Source: Schlesneria paludicola DSM 18645 (GTDB taxonomy: Bacteria; Planctomycetota; Planctomycetia; Planctomycetales; Planctomycetaceae). From it: a DNA stretch of 64,000 nt. Positions 9,601 to 17,932 of the stretch are shown piece by piece (position 1 is the stretch's first letter; each line of letters begins with the position of its first letter). The position numbers and the translations under genes were made by a program. The notes below the pieces were generated by a model. It saw nothing but the letters and a program-made list of their open reading frames with translations. It was not told where the DNA came from and did no database searches. The DNA lies in contig CAMCMU010000001.1 of the NCBI GenBank assembly GCA_945876035.1, forward strand, positions 1-64,000, in the 5' to 3' direction.

Positions 9601-10665
9601 CAAGTGACGGGAGTTGTGATTGCGCGCGACGATCTGCGTGACGACCGACTTCCCTACTTTCTGCGGATGCAGATTCGAGTCACGGACGCCGCCGGAAAAA
9701 CACTCGCTGCCGGACGCGATCTGATCAGCTTGCGAAAAGAGTTTGGTGGTGCTGCATCGAATAGTTTTTCGTCTGTCGATGATGCGCGTTGGAATCGGGA
9801 TCGGATCACCTCGTGGGACTTTAGCACACTCGCATCCGTGGTCGATGTAACGCGTGGCGGTATCGTCCTCAAGGGCTATCCCACACTGATCGACAACGGA
9901 ATCGATACGGTCTCGCTGCGTCTGGTGGATGCCCCCGCACGCGCCAGTCGCGAAATGAGATTTGGCGTGCGACGACTGGTCTGTCTGACCGTGGCCAAGG
10001 AACTCAAGCAACAGGTGGAGCATCTTCCGCAGCTAAACAATTGGATCCTGCTCTCAAAAACGTTTCCACAACCGTTCCCGTTTCGACAACAAGTCAGCGA
10101 ACTAATTGCCGATCGCGCGTACCTTTCCGATCCCCGATTGCCGCGTTCCGAATCGGAGTTTCGAGACTGTTTGCGAGCGGGTAAGCTGAGATTGGGATCG
10201 GCGGTAGCAGAGGTCACGCAACTGATCGCGGCTCTGTTCGTAAACTTTTCCGAGGTCCGCAAGACATGGGAGAAAACGGCGGCTCCCCAGTGGCAGCCGA
10301 CACGACAGGACGTGCATGCACAACTGGAACAACTCTTCCTGCCAGGGTTCCTCGTGCGAACCCCTTGGCCGTGGCTGCAACAATTCCCAAGGTACACCAA
10401 AGGAATCATCCTGCGTCTGCAAAAACTAACGAGCGGTACCGGAGCACGCGATCAACTGCGGATTCCCTCGGTCGTCCCACGATGGCAGCGAGGAATCCAG
10501 AGATTGAAGCAACATCGTGAACGCCAGCTTTATGATCTTGAACTTGAGGCCTACCGATGGATGACCGAGGAACATCGCATTTCGGTCTTCGCCCAAGAAC
10601 TGGGAACCGCGGTCCCCGTCTCCGAAAAGAAACTGGACCAACAGTGGTTGCGAGTCGCTGAATAA
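6601..10665 (+). CDS. hrpA: ATP-dependent RNA helicase HrpA
   Basis: The 1354-residue protein is the full-length bacterial HrpA type of DEAH/RHA helicase, which remodels structured RNA and helps rescue stalled ribosomes in characterised bacteria. Walker A GETGSGKST lies at 96-104, TQPRR follows, and the DEAH box (VDEAHERS) is near 192. SAT is near 222, and the conserved ESSLTVPGIRYVIDTG and RAGRCGR motifs of the second RecA domain follow near 355-400. Winged-helix and ratchet regions come next, and the C-terminal half (about 760-1340) is the DUF3418 region typical of HrpA. No neighbouring gene appears co-transcribed. The start is the first in-frame ATG and gives the normal family length. Confidence 0.95.
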   Translation: MSDPCEIETALSKAMMIDRHRLRRMWGGVLEAQRNKQPCDRNLAVLQDELAKSCQRREQRVSGKPIPDYDPMLPVCQRRDEIAAAIQNHRVVVICGETGSGKSTQLPKICLDLGRGVEGMIGHTQPRRIAARSVAARVAEELRVTLGREVGFKVRFADVTSPQTYIKLMTDGILLAENQHDRWLDQYDTIIVDEAHERSLNIDFLLGNLHRLVLKRRELKVIITSATIDAKRFADHFRTVAGEVPVLEVTGRTFPVDLHYRPLQSDDDGNEPDLQQAVVDAVAEVTAYGPGDVLIFMPTEREIHETSKTLRGRTFGGSKVDLLPLYARLSASEQQRVFQTSSMRRIVIATNVAESSLTVPGIRYVIDTGTARISRYSPKSKLQRLPIEVVSRASADQRAGRCGRIGPGICIRLYSEEDYRSRERFTPPEILRSNLADVILQTKMHGLGAIEEFPFLEPPKPESIRDGYKTLFELGAVNDRRELTELGRQLARLPVDPRIARIVWAAREEHCLPEILIIASALEMQDPRERPLEKQSLADQAHKRFLDEESDFLSYLKLWDFFHELKGKLSHSQLRKACLQNFLSWNRMREWIEVHAELVEIVRERTTVAIPHKPNTQPRNVRVPQTRPALVSNEWTRRNDSGAIHRALLTGFLSSIGLRTETSEYQVAGGQKGFLWPGSGLTSQKKKWIVAAELLETTRRFLRTAAGIDPNWIEPLAGHLLTRSYSEPHWDPESLAVMAHEKVSLFGLLIVPRRQVRYAKIDPLKSRELFVWQGLVHGEWGDRPVENEPVSHSQGRPIENPPVDRAPRKPTPPRPEFLVKNLELVKRLHELESRSRKGNLLRDVDALYDFYAERLPNEILDGTHLTQWLRTASVERRQRLLMTETDVLQEGAVPSTKEAFPDTVQMRGLSLPLEYRLDPGGAEDGVTVTVPQEGLNQLDAERLGWLVPGLIEEKIVALLKTLPKDVRRSLVPIPETAARVSEVIRFGENSVAESVARAVEQVTGVVIARDDLRDDRLPYFLRMQIRVTDAAGKTLAAGRDLISLRKEFGGAASNSFSSVDDARWNRDRITSWDFSTLASVVDVTRGGIVLKGYPTLIDNGIDTVSLRLVDAPARASREMRFGVRRLVCLTVAKELKQQVEHLPQLNNWILLSKTFPQPFPFRQQVSELIADRAYLSDPRLPRSESEFRDCLRAGKLRLGSAVAEVTQLIAALFVNFSEVRKTWEKTAAPQWQPTRQDVHAQLEQLFLPGFLVRTPWPWLQQFPRYTKGIILRLQKLTSGTGARDQLRIPSVVPRWQRGIQRLKQHRERQLYDLELEAYRWMTEEHRISVFAQELGTAVPVSEKKLDQQWLRVAE

Positions 10666-10825
10666 CGGCATGATCCCTTTGAAGACAAATCAAAACGTCT
10701 GCATTCGGCCTTGATCTCTTCGTCCTCGACGGTCGTGTTGCTCGCACGATTTGCTAGCTGCAGAGGCACGCGACAGGCAGTCAAACCGGCCAATCACCCG
10801 CGGCGGAGCGGCCGTTGATTGCCGG

Positions 10826-12445
10826 TCAGGGGGATCGGTTCCACTCATTTAACAGAGCTTGGATCCGAGCCTGGTTGAAGTCTGTGGGAATTGGTTCATC
10901 GTGGTTTTGCAGGAGATCCTCGACGGTGACAGTCCCGGACGGCGTTCCCTCGAGCGGAACATCGAGGCCCGAAGTCCAGACAATGGCATTCAGGATCAGC
11001 TTGCGAAATTCGTTATTTCCCCAATTCCAATGCAGGTGTCCTCCGGAGCAGCCGAAACCTCGGCCCCCACGTGGTCGTTGCCGGGCCCAAGCCATGTGTT
11101 GTGGTTCCTTCTTCTCGAGGACGGCCTTGCGAACGGCGGGATTACCACTGTGAGGTCCATCTGCACGGCTGAGCGATTGAGCAGGAGGTAGGTCTGTGAG
11201 GATTGGCGTCACGCCGTCCATGTTCTCACGAAACCGCATGTGGTAATACCACTCGTCGTCGGTCTTGAAGGGTTTGACTCCGCGAGTTGTCGGATGCTCG
11301 GTCAGCGTCTTGTAATCAGCCACCCAGTGCGGATTGACGGACCAGTTTTTCTCAAAATATCCTCCCGTCCATTCCAAAAATGCATCGCCGGATGGGCCCT
11401 GAGGAACTTCAACACCGTAATGCAGACAAACTATTCCAGTCCCCTGTTGGCTGAGACGTGCCATCTCGTCGAGGTGTGTATTGAATGGATGTCCGCTTCC
11501 TCCGTCCGAATAAATGACAACCGTATTGGCGGCAGCCAGCGTCTCTGTTAAGGGCCAGTCGAGGTTCTTCAGTGAATGAACCTCGGCTTCGATCGGCAAT
11601 CCGCTGTCGTTGAGCAGACGAGCAAGTAACGTGCAACCTGCAAGGTGATCGTGTGCACCGAAACCGTGGCTCGGAATGCCTGCCAACAATAGGGCCTTCT
11701 TTTTACCACTGGTGGAGGAAACTTTGGGGGCGGGTTTGAGATGCTTGATCCTGATATTTCGGAATTGAACTTTCATCGCCGGACCGGCATGAATTTGCAG
11801 GGCTAGGACACCCTTGTCACGACGCTGCTCCGTGTCTTCGTCGGTGACGACCGACGTCAACACGTCGTTGATCCGGTGCTCAAAGGTGAATCCTTTGGCG
11901 GTGATCTGGTAACTATTCCAGTCTTCTTTTTTGATTTTGGTTTGAATCTCCTTCGTGTCACCAAATTTTTCGACAACCTTGGGCTTGTGATCGTCACCGA
12001 TCACCGTTTTCTCACCACGCAACGCCAAAATGCCCCGAAAACGCTCTCCATAGTTGATGCCCGAATAGGTATCCCCCGCCTCAAAGTCGGCTTGGTATCC
12101 ACCGATCACCCATTTGCTGTTCGGGACTTCAAAACTGCGATATTGAATACCGGAATTTCCACCAATGATCTTGTAGTCCAGTTTCAATTCGAAATCGGCG
12201 GTTTCACCACCACGCCAGATGATAAAGGTGTTTCCCGGTGTGACTTTTTCAGGGGTTGTCTGACCGGTGATGGTTTCGTCTTCGACACGCCAAAACGTGG
12301 GATCACCATCCCAGTTGTCGAGTGTCTTTCCATCGAAGATCGTGACCCATGTGTCCTGTTGTGAATAAAGAGGGTGGCTACCCGGACTCAGAATCAGAAT
12401 TATAAACGTCATCAGGCTGACTGCGGCTTCCGTCCTCAATCGCAT
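10826..12445 (-). CDS. Exported DUF1080 (3-keto-disaccharide hydrolase-like)-ThuA fusion
   Basis: The protein has 539 residues. A signal peptide (to about residue 28) is followed by a DUF1080 domain, about 30-240, opening with WVTIFDGKTLDNWDG and including ELKLDYKI, GNSGIQYRS and GGYQADFE. A second domain, about 250-500, is ThuA-like (KKALLLAGIPSHGFGAHDH, YSDGGSGHPFN, CLHYGVEVPQ, DEWYYHMRF). DUF1080 members have been assigned as 3-keto-disaccharide hydrolases, and ThuA acts with ThuB on 3-keto sugars in rhizobial disaccharide use. Having both in one exported chain suggests periplasmic keto-glycoside processing; this is inferred. Start ATG at 12445 has a GAGGGGAGA ribosome-binding site. Confidence 0.9.
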   Translation of the reverse strand: MRLRTEAAVSLMTFIILILSPGSHPLYSQQDTWVTIFDGKTLDNWDGDPTFWRVEDETITGQTTPEKVTPGNTFIIWRGGETADFELKLDYKIIGGNSGIQYRSFEVPNSKWVIGGYQADFEAGDTYSGINYGERFRGILALRGEKTVIGDDHKPKVVEKFGDTKEIQTKIKKEDWNSYQITAKGFTFEHRINDVLTSVVTDEDTEQRRDKGVLALQIHAGPAMKVQFRNIRIKHLKPAPKVSSTSGKKKALLLAGIPSHGFGAHDHLAGCTLLARLLNDSGLPIEAEVHSLKNLDWPLTETLAAANTVVIYSDGGSGHPFNTHLDEMARLSQQGTGIVCLHYGVEVPQGPSGDAFLEWTGGYFEKNWSVNPHWVADYKTLTEHPTTRGVKPFKTDDEWYYHMRFRENMDGVTPILTDLPPAQSLSRADGPHSGNPAVRKAVLEKKEPQHMAWARQRPRGGRGFGCSGGHLHWNWGNNEFRKLILNAIVWTSGLDVPLEGTPSGTVTVEDLLQNHDEPIPTDFNQARIQALLNEWNRSP

Positions 12446-12813
12446 CGTTTTAATCTCCCCTCGAAACTCGTGATGCCAACCGTTCTGACTGAGGACGGAC
12501 CCGGCCCCGTCCCAACTGTCAGGGAAATTCTATTGGAACATATTTACAACGGGCTTGGCAACCGCGCTGACGGATTGTCAAATTTGCACGTGACGGCCAT
12601 TCCTCCGATGCTGCCGCAGACTTTCAGAAACCTTTTCGAAAGACACCTGCTTTCGAGGCGTTGACGCTCTGCTGGAGGCTCGATTGTCTCAAGGGATATT
12701 CGTTCGCCTGTGGGGTAGTTAAAGTCTCCATGAGACGCGGCATCGCTGCCAATCAGCGACAAGCTTTCAAGTGTGTAAAACGGGTCGTCAATGTCACAAG
12801 GATCATTCGGCAC
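12446..12813. other. Divergent promoter region
   Basis: About 370 bases between the DUF1080-ThuA gene (minus) and the sugar isomerase (plus). The isomerase frame is open upstream to 12661, but the residues before 12814 have no family character. No operator or hairpin was recognised. Confidence 0.45.
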
Positions 12814-13617
12814 ATGTCAAAATTCAGCTTTATTCTGTGCGACCCATTAGAGTCGTTTGGCTCTCTTGAGGGATTCGCATCCGTGCTCCGTACGCTGAAG
12901 CAAATCGGCTTTCGGGGTGTGGAGTTCAATATCACAGCCAATGGACTTGCCGATGTCGAAAGCCTCCTACAACTTGTCGAGACGCTCGACTTGCCTGTTG
13001 TGTCGTTGTTAACGGGCGCCAATTATTTCAGCCATGGCCTTTGCCTGAGTTCACCCAACGTTGACATTCGCCGAACTACGGTCGAACGTCTTTGTCAGTT
13101 TACCTCTGTGGCGGCACGTTTCGGAGCCGTACTCGTCGTCGGACAAATGCAGGGATTCGCACGCGACGAACCCATTGCGGAATTAGCAATCGATCGGATC
13201 GAGACGGCTCTGCGACGGGTTGCCGTTGCGGCGGAGGAGAGTGGCACCACAGTGGTTTTGGAGCCTGTCAACCATTTGCAATGTGGGTTCCACAATACAC
13301 TCGATGCGGTGATGAACCTAACCGAACGCATTGGTTCCGAGCGATTGAAGCCGATGTTGGACAGTTTTCACATGAATATCGAAGAAGTGTCGATGCTGGA
13401 ACCCCTTCAACGCGTTGGCAAGAACCTTGGGCATTTTCACCTGTGCGAGTCCAATGGTGGCCCTCTTGGCTCAGGGCATTTGAACGTGGGCTCGATCTTG
13501 ACGACGCTCGATTCCATTGATTACCGCGGTTTCGTCTCCGTAAAAGTCTATCGCTGCGATTGGGAATCGTCTGCTCGATCCACCATGAATCATCTCCGAA
13601 CCCTCGGGTTGGTCTGA
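12814..13617 (+). CDS. Sugar phosphate isomerase/epimerase, TIM barrel
   Basis: The 267-residue protein belongs to the xylose-isomerase-like TIM-barrel (AP endonuclease 2) family, which includes D-psicose/tagatose 3-epimerases, IolE and hydroxypyruvate isomerase. Metal-site motifs are present: the Glu of VLEPVNH near residue 150, DSFHMNIEE near 185, and HLCESNGGPLGSGHLN near 210. I chose the ATG at 12814 (MSKFSFILCDPLESF) because AAGGA lies about 10 bases upstream and the family fold begins there. It is divergent from the DUF1080-ThuA gene and may share its regulation, which would fit handling of sugars released by that enzyme. The exact substrate is not readable. Confidence 0.88.
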   Translation: MSKFSFILCDPLESFGSLEGFASVLRTLKQIGFRGVEFNITANGLADVESLLQLVETLDLPVVSLLTGANYFSHGLCLSSPNVDIRRTTVERLCQFTSVAARFGAVLVVGQMQGFARDEPIAELAIDRIETALRRVAVAAEESGTTVVLEPVNHLQCGFHNTLDAVMNLTERIGSERLKPMLDSFHMNIEEVSMLEPLQRVGKNLGHFHLCESNGGPLGSGHLNVGSILTTLDSIDYRGFVSVKVYRCDWESSARSTMNHLRTLGLV

Positions 13618-13725
13618 CACGGTCTCTTCGACCGTTGTTGATCTGCCAACGCTCCGTGTTTGCAATCACCAAGTCTCCCCGCCGACTTGATGTGCGGCAC
13701 GCAGAAGTGGCGTTTGCCCTGCACC

Positions 13726-13760
13726 AAAGAAAAACAATACCCCTACAGTGCAGGGGTATT
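13726..13760 (-). terminator. Rho-independent terminator of tRNA-Met
   Basis: A perfect 9-bp stem, AATACCCCT / AGGGGTATT, with a 7-base loop lies at 13736-13760. On the minus strand it is followed by a U-rich tract (GTTTTTCTTT, 13726-13735). It sits just downstream of the tRNA gene on the same strand. Confidence 0.85.
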
Positions 13761-13766
13761 ATTGAA

Positions 13767-13840
13767 TAGCAAGAGCGGGACTTGAACCCGCGACCCCAGG
13801 CTTATGAAGCCTGTGCTCTAACCGACTGAGCTACCTTGCC
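13767..13840 (-). tRNA. tRNA-Met (anticodon CAT)
   Basis: A 74-base cloverleaf can be drawn by hand on the minus strand. The acceptor stem is GGCAAGG with UCUUGCU, including two G-U pairs; the D arm contains AGCTCAGTCGGTTAGAGC. The anticodon stem is CAGGC/GCCTG with loop TTCATAA, and the T arm is GCGGG/CCCGC with GTTCAAG. The discriminator base is A; CCA is not encoded. The CAT anticodon and body resemble elongator tRNA-Met, not the initiator. A CAT tRNA could also be the lysidine-modified tRNA-Ile2, but the acceptor and D-arm sequence fit Met better. Confidence 0.93.
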
Positions 13841-14464
13841 ACAGAACAACGCTCAATTTCCAGCCTGCATTCAAACAGGGATGCTGGAAGAAAGCGAGCC
13901 GATTTTAACGAAATTGTGACGCTCGACAAGCGAGCAATTTGAAATGACGGAGTTGGATGAAGGTATTGCTCAGACCGGCGGTTTGAGAAGGCAACGTTTT
14001 ATGATCGGTGTCCGTACTCGCTTCTCGCCGCGGATACGTGTGCGGTCGAGCGGATCGAGTGCACACTCCAGAAGCCGCGTCTTAGCGCGCCCCGATCTCG
14101 TGTGGTGTGACGAACACCGCGGGAGGAGATCAAAGTGGGTGTCCATTCCTCAAACACCGGCGGCGATTGCTGATCCGCCTTGAAACGCGCATTCTCGTGT
14201 CAGCGTCCATGCTGGCGGGGTCATTCGGGGTGTTGCATGGCCAAGATTAATACTCCCTAAAACCCGCCAGACTGTCGGAGGACGATCTGATCACGGAGTA
14301 TCACTCACGACGCGTCGCAGCGACCTCGTCAGCAACAAATCAAGGTCGAATTGACCTTACTGAATGATCTCTGTTATGAGCCTCAGGGCATATTTTCGTT
14401 TCTTGGTCAAAGTTTACCTTTACTCGCCTTGCGGCATTGTTTCTTTTTGACGGATCGGCGCGTT
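13841..14464. other. Long intergenic region between tRNA-Met and glmS
   Basis: About 620 bases. The first part should contain the tRNA promoter (minus) and the last part the glmS promoter and leader (plus). I compared it with the core of the glmS ribozyme as remembered and saw no match. No convincing reading frame is present. Confidence 0.45.
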
Positions 14465-14487
14465 ACCACGTCATCAGATGACGTGGT
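14465..14487 (+). promoter_or_regulatory. Hairpin directly upstream of glmS ribosome-binding site
   Basis: A perfect 10-bp inverted repeat (ACCACGTCAT / ATGACGTGGT, 3-base loop) ends 22 bases before the glmS start and is followed by GTTTTG and then the AAGGAG ribosome-binding site. Stem plus short T tract looks like an attenuator or the terminator of a short leader RNA. It could instead be a protein-binding palindrome. Function is inferred from position only. Confidence 0.55.
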
Positions 14488-14508
14488 GTTTTGTAAGGAG
14501 TTTTGCCG

Positions 14509-16371
14509 ATGTGCGGAATCGTAGGCTACGTCGGTCCGAAGCAAGCATATGACTATTTGATCAAGGGATTGTTCCGACTGGAGTACCGCGGATACGACAG
14601 TGCCGGCATCGCCCTTCAGCGTGGACATGTGATTGATGTCCGTAAGACAACCGGACGTGTCGCCAAGTTGGCTGAACTTGTCGAAAACGAACCAATCTTC
14701 GGGCAAACGGGGATTGGTCACACACGGTGGGCCACACACGGTGAGCCCACCGACATCAATTCGCATCCCCACATCGGCGGAAGTGGCGAGGTTGTAATCG
14801 TTCACAATGGAGTCATCGAAAATTATTCGCCACTTCGCGATCATTTGACCCTTCTGGGCTATGTCTTTCGCTCCGCCACAGACACGGAAGTTGCGGCTCA
14901 TCTTATCGCACACTGTATCGATCAGGAGGTTGAGGCCGGGGCCGATCGAGCTCACATCGACACCTGTGTCAATGCCGTCGAAGCGGCGATCCGCAAGATT
15001 AAGGGGACCTATGGGCTGGCGATCCTGTTCCGAGATGTTCCCGGATTGTTGATCGCAGCTCGCATGGGTAGCCCGTTGGTCGTGGGGATCGGCAAGGGAG
15101 AATATTTTCTGGCGAGCGACGCTAGCCCTCTGGTCGGTCACACGGAGGAGGTGGTTTATCTCAACGACCACGAGGTTGCGGTCATTACCGCTGATCAGTT
15201 TCAATTGCGACACCAAAACGAAGGGACATGCGAGAAGCACATTAAAATCCTCGCGCACGAGGCCAGCGACATCGAACTCGGTGACTACGAACACTTCATG
15301 CTCAAGGAAATTTTCGAGCAACCGACGACGATTGAAAACGCCTTGCGAGGCCGCCTTGATGACAGCGAAGCCACCGCGGTCTTCGGGGGATTGAACATGG
15401 ATCCACAGAAACTGCGTCGCATCGACCGAATCGTTCTGACGGCCTGTGGAACCAGTTGGCATGCCGGACTTGTGGGTGAGTACGTGATCGAAGAATTTGC
15501 ACGGATACCGGTCGAAGTCGAGTACGCCAGCGAATTGCGGTATCGAAATCCGCCGATGTCCGACCAGACGATGGTCTTTGCGATTACTCAAAGCGGCGAG
15601 ACAGCCGATACACTGGCCGCCATGCGGGAGTGCAAGCGGAAAGGCCATCCGACACTCGCCATTTGCAACACCGTCGGTTCGTCAATCGCACGAGAGGCCG
15701 ATGGCGGGATCTATCTGCATGCCGGTCCCGAAATTGGCGTGGCATCGACAAAGGCGTTTACGTCGCAGGTGACGGTGCTGACGTTGCTCGCTCTATTCAT
15801 GGGACGAATGCGTCACCTGTCGTATCCCGCCGGTCAACGAATGATCAACAATCTCCGAGCGATGCCCGACGCCCTTCGTGAAACGCTGAAGTGCTTCGAT
15901 GCGGTTAAAGAAATCGCACGCAAGTACTATACGGCCGAAAACTTTCTGTACATGGGCCGTCTTTACAATTTTCCTGTGGCACTCGAAGGGGCGCTCAAAC
16001 TCAAGGAAATTAGCTATATTCATGCGGAGGGATATCCGGCGGCGGAAATGAAACATGGTCCGATCGCGTTGATCGATGAGAATACCCCCAGTATCTTCAT
16101 TGCGCCACGCGGCGCAATCTATCCGAAAATCATGAGCAACCTCCAAGAAGTCAAATCTCGTCGTGGGCCGGTGATTGCGATTGCCTGCCAGAGCGATGAT
16201 AAGATTGCCGAGTTGGCCGATGACGTGATCTACGTGCCGGACGTCGAAGAATATCTGCAACCACTGGTCACTTCGATACCCCTGCAACTCCTCGCTTATC
16301 AGATTGCCGTGCTTCGAGGTTGCAACGTGGATCGACCGCGAAATCTTGCGAAAAGCGTGACGGTCGAGTGA
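14509..16371 (+). CDS. glmS: Glutamine-fructose-6-phosphate aminotransferase (isomerizing)
   Basis: The 620-residue enzyme makes glucosamine-6-phosphate from fructose-6-phosphate and glutamine, the first step to UDP-GlcNAc. It begins MCGIVGYVG; removal of Met exposes the catalytic Cys1, so the ATG at 14509 is required and the in-frame TTG two codons upstream is rejected. The glutaminase domain (1 to about 240) shows GHTRWATHGEP and HNGVIENY. Two SIS domains follow, with TACGTSWHAG, ITQSGETADT, and the C-terminal tail ending in PRNLAKSVTVE, the usual sugar-binding end. Ribosome-binding site AAGGAG lies 8 bases upstream. Presence of GlmS shows the cell makes amino sugars itself; planctomycetes need them for peptidoglycan and other glycans. 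Confidence 0.97.
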   Translation: MCGIVGYVGPKQAYDYLIKGLFRLEYRGYDSAGIALQRGHVIDVRKTTGRVAKLAELVENEPIFGQTGIGHTRWATHGEPTDINSHPHIGGSGEVVIVHNGVIENYSPLRDHLTLLGYVFRSATDTEVAAHLIAHCIDQEVEAGADRAHIDTCVNAVEAAIRKIKGTYGLAILFRDVPGLLIAARMGSPLVVGIGKGEYFLASDASPLVGHTEEVVYLNDHEVAVITADQFQLRHQNEGTCEKHIKILAHEASDIELGDYEHFMLKEIFEQPTTIENALRGRLDDSEATAVFGGLNMDPQKLRRIDRIVLTACGTSWHAGLVGEYVIEEFARIPVEVEYASELRYRNPPMSDQTMVFAITQSGETADTLAAMRECKRKGHPTLAICNTVGSSIAREADGGIYLHAGPEIGVASTKAFTSQVTVLTLLALFMGRMRHLSYPAGQRMINNLRAMPDALRETLKCFDAVKEIARKYYTAENFLYMGRLYNFPVALEGALKLKEISYIHAEGYPAAEMKHGPIALIDENTPSIFIAPRGAIYPKIMSNLQEVKSRRGPVIAIACQSDDKIAELADDVIYVPDVEEYLQPLVTSIPLQLLAYQIAVLRGCNVDRPRNLAKSVTVE

Positions 16372-16506
16372 GACCGTCACGACCAACGCAATCACCACTT
16401 CCCCGATGCTCCACAAGGGGCCGAAATCGTGTTCACACTGCGTGGCACGAATCTTCCCCCCAATCGTTGGCTGGCGGAAATGTGATTCAGTTGCGGAGGA
16501 CTATTG

Positions 16507-17253
16507 ATGGCTCGGTGTTGCGTACGATGGTCTCTTTTGTCGCTGTTTTTGTTGCTGCTTCTGGGATGCGGTCCGGTGACTACGCAGCCGCCTAGATCGG
16601 CAGACGGGGGTCCTGAGACTTCCGACAAGCCCTTGCCTGAAACTCCGAACTCCAAGCATTCAACCCCACAGATAGACGCTGCTGCGGACGCGATTTTCGA
16701 GGTGGAAGACGACTTTCAAATGCTCACATTTACGGACTTTGATGCCTTTGGAGCGGGGGTATCGACGTGGACGGCAACGGATAACGGCTTGACGTGTTTG
16801 GGCAAGCCCAAGGGTTATTTGTATTCGAAACTCGAATTCCGAAACTTCACGTGGCGTCTTGATTATCGGTTTCCCCGTCCCGAAAATCTCCGAGACGAAA
16901 CCAAGTTCAAGGGAAACACGGGCTTCCTCGTTGGCATCAGCGGTGAACACAAGATTTGGCCGATGTGTCTCGAAGTGCAGGGAAAACACGGGCAGATGGC
17001 TGCAATTAAGGAAAACGGCGGTGCTGTTCCGGTGACTACGGTGGACAACGAAGATGCCAGACAAAAAGCCCGCAAACCGCTCGGTCAGTGGAACAGTATC
17101 GAAATCGTTTCCAACGAAGGGGCGTTAGCGGTCTCACTCAACGGCATCCCTGTCAGTCGAAGCGAACCTGCAATCAATCAAACCGGAATGATCGGTATCC
17201 AGGCGGAGGATCATCCGTTTGAAGTTCGACGGATCCGAGTCCGAAGGGACTGA
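16507..17253 (+). CDS. DUF1080 lipoprotein (3-keto-disaccharide hydrolase-like)
   Basis: A 248-residue protein with a lipoprotein signal peptide (MARCCVRWSLLSLFLLLLLGC), the lipobox LLGC placing the lipidated Cys at residue 21. A proline/threonine-rich linker follows, then a DUF1080 beta-sandwich: FQMLTFTDFDAF near 77, WTATDNGLTCLGKPKGYLY, NFTWRLDYRFPRP, GNTGFLVGISG and WNSIEIVSNEGALAVSLNG. It should be anchored to a membrane facing the periplasm. GGAGGA lies 7 bases before the ATG; an in-frame TTG just upstream is less likely. It follows glmS by about 135 bases on the same strand, but the functions are unrelated and co-transcription is uncertain. Confidence 0.87.
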   Translation: MARCCVRWSLLSLFLLLLLGCGPVTTQPPRSADGGPETSDKPLPETPNSKHSTPQIDAAADAIFEVEDDFQMLTFTDFDAFGAGVSTWTATDNGLTCLGKPKGYLYSKLEFRNFTWRLDYRFPRPENLRDETKFKGNTGFLVGISGEHKIWPMCLEVQGKHGQMAAIKENGGAVPVTTVDNEDARQKARKPLGQWNSIEIVSNEGALAVSLNGIPVSRSEPAINQTGMIGIQAEDHPFEVRRIRVRRD

Positions 17254-17932
17254 GTGTGTCCCAGTGTTTGTCGGTCGATGCCGATGCAGGCGTCTGCGCC
17301 GTACCGCATTAAAACAGACTGCCGAGATCCGGCAGCGAAGAAAATGCAACCACGAAATGCCCCTCGCGGACCGACGATACTGTCACAAGGACTGTTCAAT
17401 CAGCCAATGCTCGACTGCGGGAGGTGACCGCATCCGTAGAGGAGTCGCTCACACCACGTGACGTCATCGAAAGGATCTCTGTTGTCAATGTGACGTTGAT
17501 CATCTGTTCATCAACGGAGATGAAAGGAACGACTATTGGAAAGCGTTCCTGCAGCGACAGCGTGCCGTCTCATTTGACAGCGGTGAAGGATCCTGCTGCG
17601 CTGACCGCGAGAAACCGCTCCCCGGCATCAATCAGGAGTTCAATCGCATGGTGCGTGTTCTCCATCGACAAGGCTGAAACAGTCGTGGGATTTCCGCAAC
17701 AAAGATCGTTCAACAACCGTTTGGACAGCAATCCTCACAAAAGGCCCCAAACCGGCCCGGTGTCAGACAGCAATCTTGGAAAGTCGATTAATGCCGCCGC
17801 GGCTCACCGGAATCCCCATCGTGTCTTCCGCGGATATCGCTCACCCAAGGGGGGCTCTCGGCTGCCGACACAAGGTCAGTCAAAACAGTTCCAAGTCAAT
17901 CGTGCACACAGTCCCTGCTTTAATCTCAGAAC
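17254..17932. other. Intergenic region, convergent genes
   Basis: About 680 bases between the DUF1080 lipoprotein (plus) and the SMP-30 gene (minus), both ending here. A 193-codon plus-strand frame (17424-18005) is open, but it runs into the SMP-30 gene on the opposite strand and has no recognisable content. I see no clear terminator hairpin. Confidence 0.4.

Noticed and set aside
9331-10023. Minus-strand 230-codon frame inside hrpA
   Set aside because: Antisense shadow of the DUF3418 region, no motifs.
14184-14508. glmS ribozyme in the glmS leader
   Set aside because: The conserved core as I know it is not found; only a simple hairpin near the ribosome-binding site is present.
14407-15648. 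Minus-strand 413-codon frame opposite glmS
   Set aside because: Long but an antisense shadow; glmS on the plus strand has every catalytic motif and a clear start.
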